64,000 nt of DNA from Gemmatimonadota bacterium (GCA_030428885.1 JAUIEJ010000007.1:186001-250000), one strand, 5' to 3'; counted from the stretch's first letter, positions 1 to 10,102 are shown. Numbers and translations: made by a program. The notes: generated from the letters alone by a model not told the origin.

Positions 1-114
1 GTGGAGCATCCAGAAGAGGGTGCGGTGACGCGCCCAGAAGCGTCCGGAGCGCTCCCGGAAGGAGGGCTTGGGGGCGGCGTCGTCGGGCGGGTCGGGGGGA
101 ACGAGCTCGGACAT
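1..114 (-). CDS. N-terminal part of an unidentified membrane protein (runs off left edge)
   Basis: Reading the minus strand from an ATG at 114 gives an open frame to the window edge. It starts MSELVPPDPPDD, then a basic stretch (RERSGRFWARHR) leading into a hydrophobic start (TLFWMLH). That pattern suggests a short cytoplasmic tail before a first membrane segment. Only 38 residues are visible, so no family can be named. It lies 45 bases downstream of the YdjM-like gene on the same strand and may share its transcript. Confidence 0.55.
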   Translation of the reverse strand, partial: MSELVPPDPPDDAAPKPSFRERSGRFWARHRTLFWMLH

Positions 115-159
115 GGTCGCCGAATGTAGCGGATCGGCGAGGTCGAGTCCTCCTCCGAA

Positions 160-843
160 CTACTCCACCCGGCTCCGGGCCTCGGCCCCCACCACGACGC
201 TGCCCCGATGGATCCGCACCGAGCCGGCCTGACCGCGGAGGGGCAGGGCGCTGCCCCGGGCCTCGAGGCGCCGGCTGCGGCGCGTCCGCATGCGGCGCAC
301 GCCCCAGGCCAGGGGCACCAGGGGCGACACCAGAGCCGCATCCATGAGGAAGACCCGGACGCCGCCCAGGGAGAGCATGGCGTGGAAGAAGCCGTCCTGG
401 AGCTCGTAGCTCTCGAACCACCGCAAGGGATCCAGCGCCCCCAGCCCCGGGATCGGCGCCCCGATCTCCGACTCCACCAGGGGCCAGAGCAGGGGCACGC
501 CCGCCGTGTAGCCGCTAGGGTCGGGCACGATCATGTCGAGGACCAGGTGGGACCCGTACGCGAGAAACGCGAAGGCGGCCACCCGCTTGAAGCCCCCCGC
601 CCGTCCGCGGAGGGCGGCGCCCAGCGCCAGGGCCACCACCACGGCCGCCACGAGGGAGTGGGACGCCCCTCGGTGGAAGAGGGCGGCGTCGCCCACCAAC
701 ACGCCCGGAAGGAAGTCCAGATCCGGGAGGTTGGCCACGATCACCACCAGAAACAGGAAAAAGATTCCCGGTCGGGGGGAACGACGTGCCCCGCTCTCCA
801 GGGCGGCGTACCCCCCGATCATGTGGGCGACGGACGTGGGCAT
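160..843 (-). CDS. YdjM/DUF457-type membrane-bound metal-dependent hydrolase
   Basis: A 227-residue integral membrane protein. The family signature is visible near the N terminus: a Leu-Pro-Asp-Leu-Asp run after the first hydrophobic segment (about residues 39-43), then His-Arg-Gly-x-Ser-His (57-62), and a later Gly-Ser-His-Leu-x-Leu-Asp (97-103). These His/Asp residues are the presumed metal ligands of the YdjM (DUF457, PF04307) family, whose substrate is not settled. Several hydrophobic segments (about 26-38, 63-78, 88-103, 165-182) support a membrane location. The ATG at 843 begins MPTSVAHMIGG, the usual start of this family; an upstream extension of the frame is antisense to the S9 peptidase and was not used. 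Confidence 0.82.
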   Translation of the reverse strand: MPTSVAHMIGGYAALESGARRSPRPGIFFLFLVVIVANLPDLDFLPGVLVGDAALFHRGASHSLVAAVVVALALGAALRGRAGGFKRVAAFAFLAYGSHLVLDMIVPDPSGYTAGVPLLWPLVESEIGAPIPGLGALDPLRWFESYELQDGFFHAMLSLGGVRVFLMDAALVSPLVPLAWGVRRMRTRRSRRLEARGSALPLRGQAGSVRIHRGSVVVGAEARSRVE

Positions 844-932
844 CAGGCGACGAAGGGGGTGGTGGACGAAGGGTCGTGGGGCGGATCCGGGGCCCCAATC
901 GGGCAAGTTCCGGACCAGCCCCGCCCCCCGAC

Positions 933-3680
933 CTACGAGATGATCTTCGCCTTCGCCTCGCGACCCTTCATCAGGAACGGCACACCCTGCTCGATCCACT
1001 CGGGAGCGGGAGTCCCCCGCAGGTAGTGGTCGAAGTACTGCATCATGCGCGTCTGGAAGTCCTTCTGGTTGGCTTCCCGAGCCAGGTGATGGGGCTCGCC
1101 CGGATACGAGAGGAGGATCACCTCCTTCTCGAGCCGCCGGGCCGCGTTGTAGAACTCCAGTCCCTGGTTCCAGTCCACGGCCCCGTCGGCGGTGCCGTGG
1201 AGAATGAGGAACGGCGTGGAGATGTTCGGAGCGTGGTGGATGGGCGACTGGCTCACGAACAGCTCGAAGTCGTCCCACGGAGTCGTGCCCAGACGGCCCT
1301 GGCTCCACTCGAGAATGGGGCCGTTGCCGCTCCCCGACGACTTGTAGTTGATGTTGTACATGCTCATGAGGTTGGTGAGGGGCGCCCCCGTCACCACCGT
1401 GGCGAACATGTCGGTCTGGGTCACGATGAACGACGACTCGTAGCCGCCCCAGGAGTGACCCTGGAGCCCGATGCGGTCGGGGTCGGCGTAGCCCCGGTCG
1501 ATGACCTCCTGCACGGCGGCGGTCACGTCGTCCAGGGCCGAACTCCCCGGCCGTCCCGGCTCGTAGACGATGTCGGGCATGAGCACCAGGTAGCCGTTGC
1601 TGGCGTACGTCGACATGTGGGGCCGGTCGTCGTAGACGGGCTGGGAGAACTGGTGGTGCCGCTGCGACATCTTCTCGTAGAAGTACACCACCATGGGGTA
1701 CCGCTCCCCCTCCACGTAGCCCGCCGGGAGGGCGAGGGTGGCCTGGAGGTCGTGCCCCCGGGCGTCGGTGTAGTCGACGAGCACCCGGCGACCCCAGGCG
1801 AATTCGTCGATCTGGGGATTGGCGTCGCTCACCTGCCGGGGCGAAGCGAACTCGAGGTCGTCGACCCAGAGGTCGGGGAACTGCTCGAAGGTCTGGCGCG
1901 TGAACACCACCCGATCGGCGTCGGCGGCCTTCTGGAGCTGGCCCAGCATCTCGTCGCCGAACAGCAGCGGTCGGGGGTCGCGGCCCGCGTCGAGGGCGAA
2001 CCACCCCGACTGCTTCGTCCACTCGCCGTAGGCCGACAGCACCACGTCGTCGAGGTCGATCCAGTCGGCCTCGCGATCCAGCCGCTGGACGCGGAAGCGG
2101 ATCTGCTCCCGCTCTCCCATGCCCCCGGTGAGGTTCACGGCCTGGCGTCCATCGGTGGGCACGGCGACGAGGTCGAAGCGGGTGTAGAGCAGAACGTGCT
2201 CCGAATCCTCGGTCCACCCCGCGAGTCCGTAGGCCGGACGCTCGGCGATGACGTCGAACTCCCGGTCGATGAAGTCGATGCCGGTGGCGGCGGTGAGATC
2301 GGTGATTTCGAGGGACTCCAGATCGACCAGGAGCACCGATTCGTCCTGGGCGTACACCGTCCAGCGCCCGTCGGGCGACGATCCCATGGGACGCCGGAGC
2401 GCCTCCACGATGGGGGTCCGATCTCCGGTGGCGGGGTCGATCCGCACCAGGTCGGCGCGCCCACCCGCGGCGGTGACGTCGCCCCGGTACGCCCGGTCGT
2501 CCCGGCCCAGGGCCCACCGCCCGTCGTCGGTGAGGTCCACCCGCCGCATGCCGTCGTCGGCCAGGCGAACGAACCGTCCTGCATCGACGTCCAACACCGA
2601 GGTGTAGGTGTAGCGCCGGTCGCCGTTGGCCTGGACCATCTGCTGGGACTGGAGGCGCTCATCGGCCCAGTGCCAGACGTCGACGTCGGCCTTCTCGTCG
2701 TCGGGGCGGTCGTCGTCGAACTCGGCCTCCTGCTCCTTGATGCCCACCACCACCCGGGGGCCGTCGCCGATCCAGCGGGTGGGCGCCAGCTCCGACAGCA
2801 CGAAGCCGGCGGGGAAGGTCGGATCGTCGGCGGGAGACCAGACGGTGACGGCCGGCGCCGCAGCGTCGAGATCGGTGGCCACCACCAGCCCGTTGTCCCG
2901 CTGGGTCATGCCGTCGGGCGTCGAGCCCCGGAGCGCCAGGACGGACGATCCGGATTCGTTCCAGGCCAGGTCGTCGAAGCGGGCCTCGCCCGTGGACAGG
3001 GCCCGGAGGCGCCCGCCGGCGGTCTCCACCAGGTACAGCCCGTTGCCCGCCTCGTCGGCGGCGTCCACGAGCCAGGCCAGGCGCCCGCCGGTCTCGTCGA
3101 AGGCGAACTGGGACACGTTTCCGAAGCTCAGCACCGTGCCCGCCTCGAGGTCGCGAAGCAGCAGATCCGATCCGTCGTGGTCGGCCTCCCGATCGGCCCG
3201 GTCGCGGTGGATGGCCAGGTAGCGTCCCTCGGCGCCGAAGGCGAAACCCCGGACCCCTTCTTCCGTGTGCTCCTCGCCCCCGGCGAGGTCGATCCAGTGG
3301 AGCGTGCGGACCGGGGGTCCCCCGTTGCCCCGCCCGTTGCCTCCGCCCCGGGCGCCCGTGCCCTCGGCCGGCTCCGGGGGCGTGGTGAGGAAGGCCACCC
3401 AGCGGCCGTCGTCGGAAAACTCCACCGAAGAGCCGTTGGTGGCCTCGTGGACCCGATCGTCGTCCAGCGAGCGCACGAAGAGGCGGGCGTCGCCGTCGTT
3501 GGGCGTCTCGGACCACGCCAGCCACGCGCCGTCGGGCGACAGCGACGCCCCGGAGATGCGGGCCCAGGGACCGTAGTCGTCGAGGGTCAGGGGACGCGGG
3601 GCCTGCTGGGCCCCGAGACCCGGCGCCACGAGGGCGAAGACGGCCGTGGCGAGCACGGATCCGGCGAGGAAACGACGCAT
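933..3680 (-). CDS. S9 family (prolyl oligopeptidase-type) secreted serine peptidase
   Basis: 915 residues. An N-terminal signal peptide (MRRFLAGSVLATAVFALVAPGLGAQQ) is followed by a long beta-propeller-like region with repeated Asp/Trp-rich strands (about 30-640) and a C-terminal alpha/beta-hydrolase domain. The nucleophile elbow is Gly-His-Ser-Trp-Gly-Gly-Tyr (Ser about 743). The acid is probably the Asp in HGTADGAVDW (about 832) and the base a His in GEPHHLA (about 864-865). The family hydrolyses short oligopeptides; the signal peptide places it in the periplasm or outside, probably in peptide scavenging. It follows the Ser/Thr kinase gene by 39 bases on the same strand. Exact specificity (dipeptidyl, acylaminoacyl or prolyl) cannot be told from sequence alone. 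Confidence 0.92.
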   Translation of the reverse strand: MRRFLAGSVLATAVFALVAPGLGAQQAPRPLTLDDYGPWARISGASLSPDGAWLAWSETPNDGDARLFVRSLDDDRVHEATNGSSVEFSDDGRWVAFLTTPPEPAEGTGARGGGNGRGNGGPPVRTLHWIDLAGGEEHTEEGVRGFAFGAEGRYLAIHRDRADREADHDGSDLLLRDLEAGTVLSFGNVSQFAFDETGGRLAWLVDAADEAGNGLYLVETAGGRLRALSTGEARFDDLAWNESGSSVLALRGSTPDGMTQRDNGLVVATDLDAAAPAVTVWSPADDPTFPAGFVLSELAPTRWIGDGPRVVVGIKEQEAEFDDDRPDDEKADVDVWHWADERLQSQQMVQANGDRRYTYTSVLDVDAGRFVRLADDGMRRVDLTDDGRWALGRDDRAYRGDVTAAGGRADLVRIDPATGDRTPIVEALRRPMGSSPDGRWTVYAQDESVLLVDLESLEITDLTAATGIDFIDREFDVIAERPAYGLAGWTEDSEHVLLYTRFDLVAVPTDGRQAVNLTGGMGEREQIRFRVQRLDREADWIDLDDVVLSAYGEWTKQSGWFALDAGRDPRPLLFGDEMLGQLQKAADADRVVFTRQTFEQFPDLWVDDLEFASPRQVSDANPQIDEFAWGRRVLVDYTDARGHDLQATLALPAGYVEGERYPMVVYFYEKMSQRHHQFSQPVYDDRPHMSTYASNGYLVLMPDIVYEPGRPGSSALDDVTAAVQEVIDRGYADPDRIGLQGHSWGGYESSFIVTQTDMFATVVTGAPLTNLMSMYNINYKSSGSGNGPILEWSQGRLGTTPWDDFELFVSQSPIHHAPNISTPFLILHGTADGAVDWNQGLEFYNAARRLEKEVILLSYPGEPHHLAREANQKDFQTRMMQYFDHYLRGTPAPEWIEQGVPFLMKGREAKAKIIS

Positions 3681-3719
3681 GACGGGATGCTCCCGAGGGA
3701 AGACGGTGGGGGGGAGAGC

Positions 3720-6482
3720 TCAGCTCTCCGAACAGACGCCCGTGGGCATCATGGACTCGAAGTCGGCCCAGATGACCTCTTCGATGGGGGCGGTGGCCTC
3801 CCGCTCCCGCAGCCAGCTCCAGAGCTCGGTGGCCCGGGAGTCGGCCTCGGCGGCCCCGGCGCACGCCTCCGCGCCGCCGCCGCCCCGGGCGTGGAGCCGG
3901 TGGTGCAGGGCGTCGCTGAGCCAGCTCAGGGCCAGCACCTTCCGCGAGGGCGCGAAGAGAGTGTCGGCCTCGAACAGCTCCCGGGCCATGGCCAGGGATC
4001 GCCCGTACGCCGCCTCGGCGTCGGACCAGCGCCCCAGCCGTGCGTGGGCCTCGCCCTGCTCCCGGTGGGACTGGGCGATGATGAACCGGGTGTAGGGCTG
4101 GAGCTCGATGTAGGGGGTGAGGATCTCGATGGCGGTCGCCTGATCCTCCAGGGCCGCCTCCCACTTCTCGCCCCGGATCCGGGCCTGCCCCCGTCCCTCG
4201 AAATACTGGCCCACGGCGGCGATGGCCGTGGCGTTGCGGGGGTCCTCCCGCCGGAGTTCCTGGGCCTGGGCGATGGCGCGATCGAAGGCCGCTTCGGCCT
4301 CGATCGGGCGATCGGCGTCGTTGTAGCGCCACCCGAGCTGGGCCCAGGCCGTGGAGCGGATGCCCCGCACCCGCTGGGTCGCCCCGGGCAGGGCCGCCAG
4401 GGAGTCGGCCAGCCGCACCGCTTCGAGCTGGCGGGCGATGGCCTCGTCGATGCGCGCCAGCCGGGACGCGATGGCCGATTCGGCCTGGGTGGCCAGCACC
4501 ACCTCCTCCAGGACGCCGAGGCGGCCCGGCCCCTCGGGCGTGAGTTCCACCGTGCGCCAGGCGAGATCGGCGAGGCGACCCACGTAGTCCTCGGCGCCGG
4601 CGAGGTCGCCCTCGCCCTCCCGCTGCCACGACTGGCGCTCGTAGACCATGGCGATGGTCGACACCAGGGTGACGTCGTCCGTGCCGTGGACCGCGACGAG
4701 GGAGTCCAGGGCCGCCTCGGCTTCGTTGAGCAAGACCGACGCGCCGGCGAAGTCGCCCTTGGTGCGCATGAGGTCGGCGACGAGGACCTGGGTGCCCAGC
4801 AGTTCCATGGCGGGGCGGAGTTCCCCGGGGCGGAGGTCCACGAGCCGCTCACCGTAGGCCCGGGCGGCCCGCATGCTCGCCAGGGCATCGTCGACTCGCC
4901 CCAGGCTGGCGTAGGAGGGATGCCCCTGAAGGAGACCCACCTCCTGGTAGGCCGAGGCCAGCGCCTCGGTGAGGGCCGCGCCGGGGCGCCCGTCGGCCCG
5001 GGCCGCCAGGGAGTCGAGAGACGACACGGCGGCCTGCACCGCCGCCAGCCTGGTGGCGGTGGGGCCCTGGTCCTGCCCGGCCAGATCGGTGTTCAGGGTG
5101 GCCAGGACCGAGTTCACCAGACCGGTGAGTTCGGCGCTGCTGGCCTGGGCCGCCTCGCGCTGAGCCGCCGCCTCCCGGGCCTGCCAGGTGACCACCCCCG
5201 TGGCCACCAGGGCCGTGGCGGCCACGCCCAGGGGCAACCAGCGGCGCCGCACGAACCGCTGGGCCCGGTAGAGGGGTCCGGGATTGCGCGCCCGGATGAC
5301 CCGACCCTCGAGGTAACGCTCGATGTCGTCGGCGAAGGCCCCGGCGGTGGCGTAGCGCCGGGCCGGCTCCTTGGCCAGGGCATGGAGCACGATGGTGTCG
5401 AGATCGCCGCGCAGGGTGCGTTGGAGCCGGTCTCGCGTGCTGGACCGTTGGCGAGCCAGGATGTCGGGATTCGTGGCCGGACGCGTGCGATCCGGATCTT
5501 CCGGCATGGTCCGGGTCACGGCGTCACTGGGCCGGGAGGGCGACTTCTCGCAGATCACCCGCTCGGCCGAGCGGGGTTCGGTGCTGTCGAGAGTGTAGGG
5601 TGCCCGACCCGTGAGGAGGCGATACAGCACGATCCCCAGGGAGTAGACGTCGGAGCGGGGGTCCACCGAGTTCCCGCGAATCTGCTCGGGACTGGCGTAC
5701 TCGGGGGTGAGCATGCGCTGGGCCGTGCGGGTGGCCATCACGGTGCGAGCCGTGCCGTCGCCCACGGGGTCCAGCAGCTTGGCGATACCGAAATCCACGA
5801 GTTTGGGGACCCCGTCGCGGGTCACCAGGATGTTGGACGGCTTGAGGTCGCGGTGCACGACGCCCCGGGCATGGGCGTAGTCGACGCCGTCCAGGACCTT
5901 CCGGAACAACTCCAGCCGGGCCCGCACGTCGAGGGACGCCTCGTCGGCGAAGACGTCGATCCGGGGACCGTCGACGTACTCCATGACCAGATAGGCCAGC
6001 CCCTGGTCGGTCTCTCCGGCGTCGAGCAGCCGGGCGACGTTGGGGTGATCGAAGTCGGCCAGGATCCGGACTTCGGCGCGGAAGCGCTCCTCCAGATGGC
6101 CCTGGACCAGTGCCGCCGGGACGATCTTGAGGGCAACCTCCCGGTCGTAGCGACCGTCGGCCCGGCGCCCCAGGAGCACCACCCCCATGCCCCCGCGCCC
6201 GAGCTCCGAGACCGCCTCGTAGGGGCCGAAACGGCGGCCGATCCAACGGTCGCTCGACGGGAGTGCGGCTTCGGCGGCCAGACGAGCGGCCTTCTCGACC
6301 GGGCCCGACTCCATGAAGTCGTCGGCGTCGTCGTCGGCCGTGAGGAGGTTCTCGACCTGGGCGCGAAGGCCTACGTCGCCCCCGGTTTCCCGGTCGAGGA
6401 ACGCGTCGCGTTCCCCCGGGGGGAGCTCGGTGGCCTGGGCGAAAAGGCGCTTCACGAGCGCCCAACGTTGGGGATCGGACAT
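3720..6482 (-). CDS. Transmembrane Ser/Thr protein kinase with C-terminal TPR-like region
   Basis: 920 residues. The kinase domain (about 88-395) has all catalytic motifs: Gly-rich loop GRGGMG, ATP-binding Lys in VALKIV (K119), catalytic loop HRDLKPSN (D212), DFG (230-232) and a TPEYASPEQ activation segment. A single membrane segment follows at about 415-434, then an Ala/Leu-rich helical repeat region with TPR character (about 440-900). This kinase-TM-TPR layout is common in Acidobacteriota and Gemmatimonadota; the TPR part is probably extracytoplasmic and binds a partner. An N-terminal extension (1-80) resembles the small helical domain preceding such kinases. The PP2C phosphatase at 34.6 kb is a possible antagonist but is not linked. 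Confidence 0.93.
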   Translation of the reverse strand: MSDPQRWALVKRLFAQATELPPGERDAFLDRETGGDVGLRAQVENLLTADDDADDFMESGPVEKAARLAAEAALPSSDRWIGRRFGPYEAVSELGRGGMGVVLLGRRADGRYDREVALKIVPAALVQGHLEERFRAEVRILADFDHPNVARLLDAGETDQGLAYLVMEYVDGPRIDVFADEASLDVRARLELFRKVLDGVDYAHARGVVHRDLKPSNILVTRDGVPKLVDFGIAKLLDPVGDGTARTVMATRTAQRMLTPEYASPEQIRGNSVDPRSDVYSLGIVLYRLLTGRAPYTLDSTEPRSAERVICEKSPSRPSDAVTRTMPEDPDRTRPATNPDILARQRSSTRDRLQRTLRGDLDTIVLHALAKEPARRYATAGAFADDIERYLEGRVIRARNPGPLYRAQRFVRRRWLPLGVAATALVATGVVTWQAREAAAQREAAQASSAELTGLVNSVLATLNTDLAGQDQGPTATRLAAVQAAVSSLDSLAARADGRPGAALTEALASAYQEVGLLQGHPSYASLGRVDDALASMRAARAYGERLVDLRPGELRPAMELLGTQVLVADLMRTKGDFAGASVLLNEAEAALDSLVAVHGTDDVTLVSTIAMVYERQSWQREGEGDLAGAEDYVGRLADLAWRTVELTPEGPGRLGVLEEVVLATQAESAIASRLARIDEAIARQLEAVRLADSLAALPGATQRVRGIRSTAWAQLGWRYNDADRPIEAEAAFDRAIAQAQELRREDPRNATAIAAVGQYFEGRGQARIRGEKWEAALEDQATAIEILTPYIELQPYTRFIIAQSHREQGEAHARLGRWSDAEAAYGRSLAMARELFEADTLFAPSRKVLALSWLSDALHHRLHARGGGGAEACAGAAEADSRATELWSWLREREATAPIEEVIWADFESMMPTGVCSES

Positions 6483-6543
6483 GGGGAAGCGAAGGTAGGC
6501 CGGTCCAGCCCGCGTTGACCAGTCCCGCGGCGACCGTCCCGAT

Positions 6544-7401
6544 CTATCGCCGGGGGATCGCCCCCGCCGCCTCGAGCCCCCGGCGGAGCTGCTGGAGCTT
6601 GGCCTGGACCTCCCGGGCGTTGTCGGGCCCCAGGCGCATCACCTGCCGCGTGACCGCGGGAGAAGCCTCGAGTTGGGGGTCGACGAACAGGTAGGTCTCC
6701 ACGTCCAGGGCCACCTCGGGCGGGGCGTCGGGCACGTCCACGGCCAGGACGTTATCGATGGCCGTGGCCAGGGTCGCCCCGAAGGTGCCCTCGGGGAAGC
6801 CCAGTTCCCGGTGGGCTTCGTCGAAGAGGGGCTCGAGCTGTTGGTAGAGACGCACGGCCGAGGGCGTGTCGAACGACACGAACGCCTCCACCACCGGGTC
6901 GTAGCGACTCCACGACCGGGGATCGATGCGGGTCACGCCGCCCTGGGACTGGACCTGGAACTCCCCCTCGGGGGCCAGGAAGGGCACCCGGGCCCGGGGA
7001 TCCATCCCGGCGGCCACCGCCGCCACCGAACCCACGAACCGGCGAGCCAGGTCGTCGGTGACGAGCCACTCCGACCAGCGGGGGTGCCGCGACAGGGTTT
7101 CCACCACGCTCCGCACCACCCGATCGCTCGCCGAGAGGGCCGGAAGATCGAGAGGCTCGGGCGGGGCCGCCGGGGTGATGGGATCGGAGGGCGACTCGGC
7201 CGCGGCCGGAAGGGTGGGCGACGCCGGCGTCGCCTCGTCGCCGCCACGGAGACCGAACCACCACCAGGCGGCCCCGGCCAGCACCACCGCCACCAGGGCC
7301 ATGGGAATCCAGGGCCGGCCGGCGGCCGACGCCCTGCGGCGGGACGTCCAGCGCGGGCCTTCGGGCGTGGGGTCGGGCGGCGTGGCGGCGGGATCGGTCA
7401 T
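6544..7401 (-). CDS. DUF3014 domain protein, membrane anchored
   Basis: 285 residues from an ATG at 7401 (MTDPAATPPDP). A Pro-rich cytoplasmic tail leads into one membrane segment (about residues 31-50, WIPMALVAVVLAGAAWWWFGL), an Ala/Pro-rich linker and a conserved domain. That domain opens with LPALSASD and includes a RRFV-like run and PFLAPEGEFQV, as in DUF3014 proteins. Function is unknown. An in-frame ATG at 7440 (MKRGVNS) would add 13 residues; I prefer 7401 because the upstream residues look unconserved. It lies 61 bases downstream of permease cassette 1 on the same strand and may be read through from it. Confidence 0.75.
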   Translation of the reverse strand: MTDPAATPPDPTPEGPRWTSRRRASAAGRPWIPMALVAVVLAGAAWWWFGLRGGDEATPASPTLPAAAESPSDPITPAAPPEPLDLPALSASDRVVRSVVETLSRHPRWSEWLVTDDLARRFVGSVAAVAAGMDPRARVPFLAPEGEFQVQSQGGVTRIDPRSWSRYDPVVEAFVSFDTPSAVRLYQQLEPLFDEAHRELGFPEGTFGATLATAIDNVLAVDVPDAPPEVALDVETYLFVDPQLEASPAVTRQVMRLGPDNAREVQAKLQQLRRGLEAAGAIPRR

Positions 7402-7462
7402 GGCGACGGTCCGGGAGGGAGAGTTCACTCCCCTTTTCATACCGCCGGCACCCCCGGGAGGT

Positions 7463-10102
7463 TCAGCCCCGGAGCGCTTCCACCGGATCCAGACGGGAGG
7501 CGCGCCAGGCCGGAACGGCACACGCCGCCACCGCCGTCAGACCGAGGACCGGGACCACCAGCGCCCACACCCAGGGGTCCCGGTACGAGACCTGGAAGAG
7601 CAACGGTGCCGCGGCCCCGGCCAGGAACCACGCGCCGGCCGCGCCCAGGACGCAGCCCACTCCACCCAGAAGCAGTCCCTCGAGAACCACCGCCCGGGCG
7701 ACCCCCGCGCCGTCGGCGCCCAGAGCCATGCGCACGCCGATCTCCCGCACCCGCTCGGCCACCGACCGGGCCACCACGCCGTAGACACTCACCGCCGCCA
7801 GGGCGAGGGCGATGGCGGCGAAGGCCGTGAGGAGCAGCAGGGCGAACCGGTCGCCGGCCAGAGCCGTGCCCACCACCGTCTCCATGGACCGGACGGGCCC
7901 CACGGGAACGCCGGCCCGGAGGTCGCCGATGGTGCGACGGACCGGCCCGGCCAGGGCCGTGGGGTCGCCGTCGGTGCGCAGGAGGAGGGTGAGCTGGTTG
8001 GGTGCGTAGTAGGCGCTCCGGGCGGCCTGCCGGTGGGGAATGTAGAGCTTGGCCGGGGGCGGCACGCGCACGCCGAGGTACGCCACGTCGTCCACCACGC
8101 CCACGATCTCCATCCAGGGATTCCCGTCGGGATACATGCGCAGCCGCCGTCCCAGGGGGTCTTCGCCGGGCCACAACTCGTCGGCCATGCGGCGGTTCAC
8201 CACGGCGACCAGCGGCGCATCGGACCGGTCGGCCTCGGTGAACCACCGCCCTCGCTCCAGGGCGATGCCCATGGCCTCCCGGTAGCCGGGCGTGGCGTAC
8301 TGCATTCCGGCCACCGGGGCATCGGCAGTGCTGGCGGCCAGGCGTCCCTCCACCTGGATGGAGTAGTTGTCCTCGCCGTCGGCCAGAGCGAGGCGCAGGG
8401 CGCCGCCCACCGCCTCCACTCCCGGGAGGGCGGCGAGGCGGTCCTCGAGTTCGGCGTAGTACGCCACGGCGTCGTCGTCGCCGCCCACCACCGCATCGGA
8501 CGGCAGCACGTCCACCGCCAGGAGCCGCTCGGGATCGAAGCCCAGGTCGACCTGACGCAGCGACTGGAAGCTCCGCACCAGGAGTCCCGACCCCACCACC
8601 AGCAGGGTGGCCAGGGCGAGCTGGGTCACCACCAGGGCCCGGCGGCCCCGGGCGGCGCCCCGCCGTCCCGTCCCGCCCCGGCCTCCGCCCACCAGCGCGC
8701 CCCGGACGTCGCTGGACAGAGCCTGGAGGGCCGGAGCCGCGCCGAAGAGGAGTCCCGTGACCACCGCCAGACCCACCCCGAACGCCAGAACCCGCCCGTC
8801 CACGGCCACGTCGTCCAGCCTGGGCAATCCCGGAGGCGCCAGACGCCGCAGCGCCGCCACGCCCAGCCAGGCCACCCCCGCCCCCACGGCCGCGGCGGCG
8901 CCGGACACGAGCACGCTCTCCAGGAGGAATTGTCGGGCCACCCGCCCTCGGGGCGCCCCCAGGGCCGTGCGCACCGCCACCTCGCCCCGGCGGCGCTCGC
9001 CCCGCCCCAGGAACAGCCCGGCGGCGTTCACGGCCGACGCCAGCAGCACCAGGGCCACGGCGCCGAAGAGGGCCACCAAGGGCCCGCTCACCGACCCCAC
9101 GACCTCGGCCCGCAGACCGTCCAGGGGGAAGGCCAGATCGTCGCCGTAGATGTCGGGATACGCCGCCACGTGGTCGCTCGCCAGACTCGCCAGCTCCTCC
9201 CGGGCCGTGGCCATGTCGACGCCGGGGGCCAGGCGGGCCACCACGTTCAGGTAGTGGTTGTTCCGACCCCACGGGTCGGCGGGATCGAGCCCCAGGGGCA
9301 GCCACGCCCGGATCGACGGGTCGGGATACGCGAACCCGGGGGGCATGACCCCCACCACGGTACGCGCCCCGTCTTCGAGCCGGATCTCCCGCCCGATGAT
9401 GTCGGGGTCGGACGCGAAGGCCGACCGCCACAACTCGTGGGAGAGCACCACCACCGAGGTCGCGGTGGCCGGCAGATCGTCGTCGGGGCCGAAGACCCGA
9501 CCCAGGGCCGGCTCCACGCCCAGGAGCGACAGGAGCTCGAAGCTGCTCGCCAGGGCGGGGATGCGCCGGGCCTCGGCCCCTTCGCCGAAGGTGGGGCTTG
9601 TGCGCCGGTACGCCGCCACCGCCTCGAACGACCGGATCCGCTCCCGGTAGTCGAAGAACTCGGGCTCGGAGTGGTTCCGGATGGAGCGGCCCTCGAAGCC
9701 GTAGCGGGGCACCACCAGGCGCTCCGCCTCGGGATACGGCAGGGGGCGGAGCAGCACCCCGTCCACCACGCTGAAGACCGCCGTGGCCGCGCCCACGCCC
9801 AGCGCCAGGGTCAGGCCCACCAGGAGGGCGAAGCCCCGGGCGCGAAGAAGGGACCGGAAGGCGTTGCGGAGGTCGTCGCCGAAGGGTCGCATCGTGGAGG
9901 ACTCGGTGGAGGTGAGGTGATGGAAGGCGAGGCGGGGTCCCACGTCCAGGGCCCGTCGCCACCACCGGCGCCGTGCGCCGCGGGGATCGGTGGCCGCCGC
10001 TCGGCGGAACTCCTCTTCCAGGTCGCCCAGGAGGGCGTCCCGGGCCGGGCCGGGGGGCAGCAACGCCCGGAGCAGGGCCTCGCCCAGGCGGGGCGGGGTC
10101 AC
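7463..10102 (-). CDS. MacB/FtsX-type permease with N-terminal prefix domain (cassette 1)
   Basis: 879 residues. Residues 1-70 form a helical prefix with the DALLGDLEEEF signature of permease-prefix domains. Then come a membrane segment (about 90-113), a large periplasmic MacB-type domain (EFFDYR, SHELWR, GREIRLEDG motifs), three membrane helices, and a second half repeating the same FtsX layout and ending SRLDPVEALRG. This tandem arrangement is the so-called ADOP family, common in Acidobacteriota and Gemmatimonadota. No ATPase gene is adjacent, so an ATP-binding partner must be elsewhere if one is needed. Its start overlaps the PadR stop by 4 bases, making a two-gene operon. Substrate unknown; family members are suspected to act in export or envelope stress. 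Confidence 0.9.
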   Translation of the reverse strand: MTPPRLGEALLRALLPPGPARDALLGDLEEEFRRAAATDPRGARRRWWRRALDVGPRLAFHHLTSTESSTMRPFGDDLRNAFRSLLRARGFALLVGLTLALGVGAATAVFSVVDGVLLRPLPYPEAERLVVPRYGFEGRSIRNHSEPEFFDYRERIRSFEAVAAYRRTSPTFGEGAEARRIPALASSFELLSLLGVEPALGRVFGPDDDLPATATSVVVLSHELWRSAFASDPDIIGREIRLEDGARTVVGVMPPGFAYPDPSIRAWLPLGLDPADPWGRNNHYLNVVARLAPGVDMATAREELASLASDHVAAYPDIYGDDLAFPLDGLRAEVVGSVSGPLVALFGAVALVLLASAVNAAGLFLGRGERRRGEVAVRTALGAPRGRVARQFLLESVLVSGAAAAVGAGVAWLGVAALRRLAPPGLPRLDDVAVDGRVLAFGVGLAVVTGLLFGAAPALQALSSDVRGALVGGGRGGTGRRGAARGRRALVVTQLALATLLVVGSGLLVRSFQSLRQVDLGFDPERLLAVDVLPSDAVVGGDDDAVAYYAELEDRLAALPGVEAVGGALRLALADGEDNYSIQVEGRLAASTADAPVAGMQYATPGYREAMGIALERGRWFTEADRSDAPLVAVVNRRMADELWPGEDPLGRRLRMYPDGNPWMEIVGVVDDVAYLGVRVPPPAKLYIPHRQAARSAYYAPNQLTLLLRTDGDPTALAGPVRRTIGDLRAGVPVGPVRSMETVVGTALAGDRFALLLLTAFAAIALALAAVSVYGVVARSVAERVREIGVRMALGADGAGVARAVVLEGLLLGGVGCVLGAAGAWFLAGAAAPLLFQVSYRDPWVWALVVPVLGLTAVAACAVPAWRASRLDPVEALRG

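Noticed and set aside
786..6518. Very long plus-strand open frame of about 1,900 codons opposite the peptidase and kinase genes
   Set aside because: It mirrors the codon structure of the minus-strand S9 peptidase and Ser/Thr kinase; composition is Gly/Val/His-rich without any domain. High GC removes stop codons from antisense frames.
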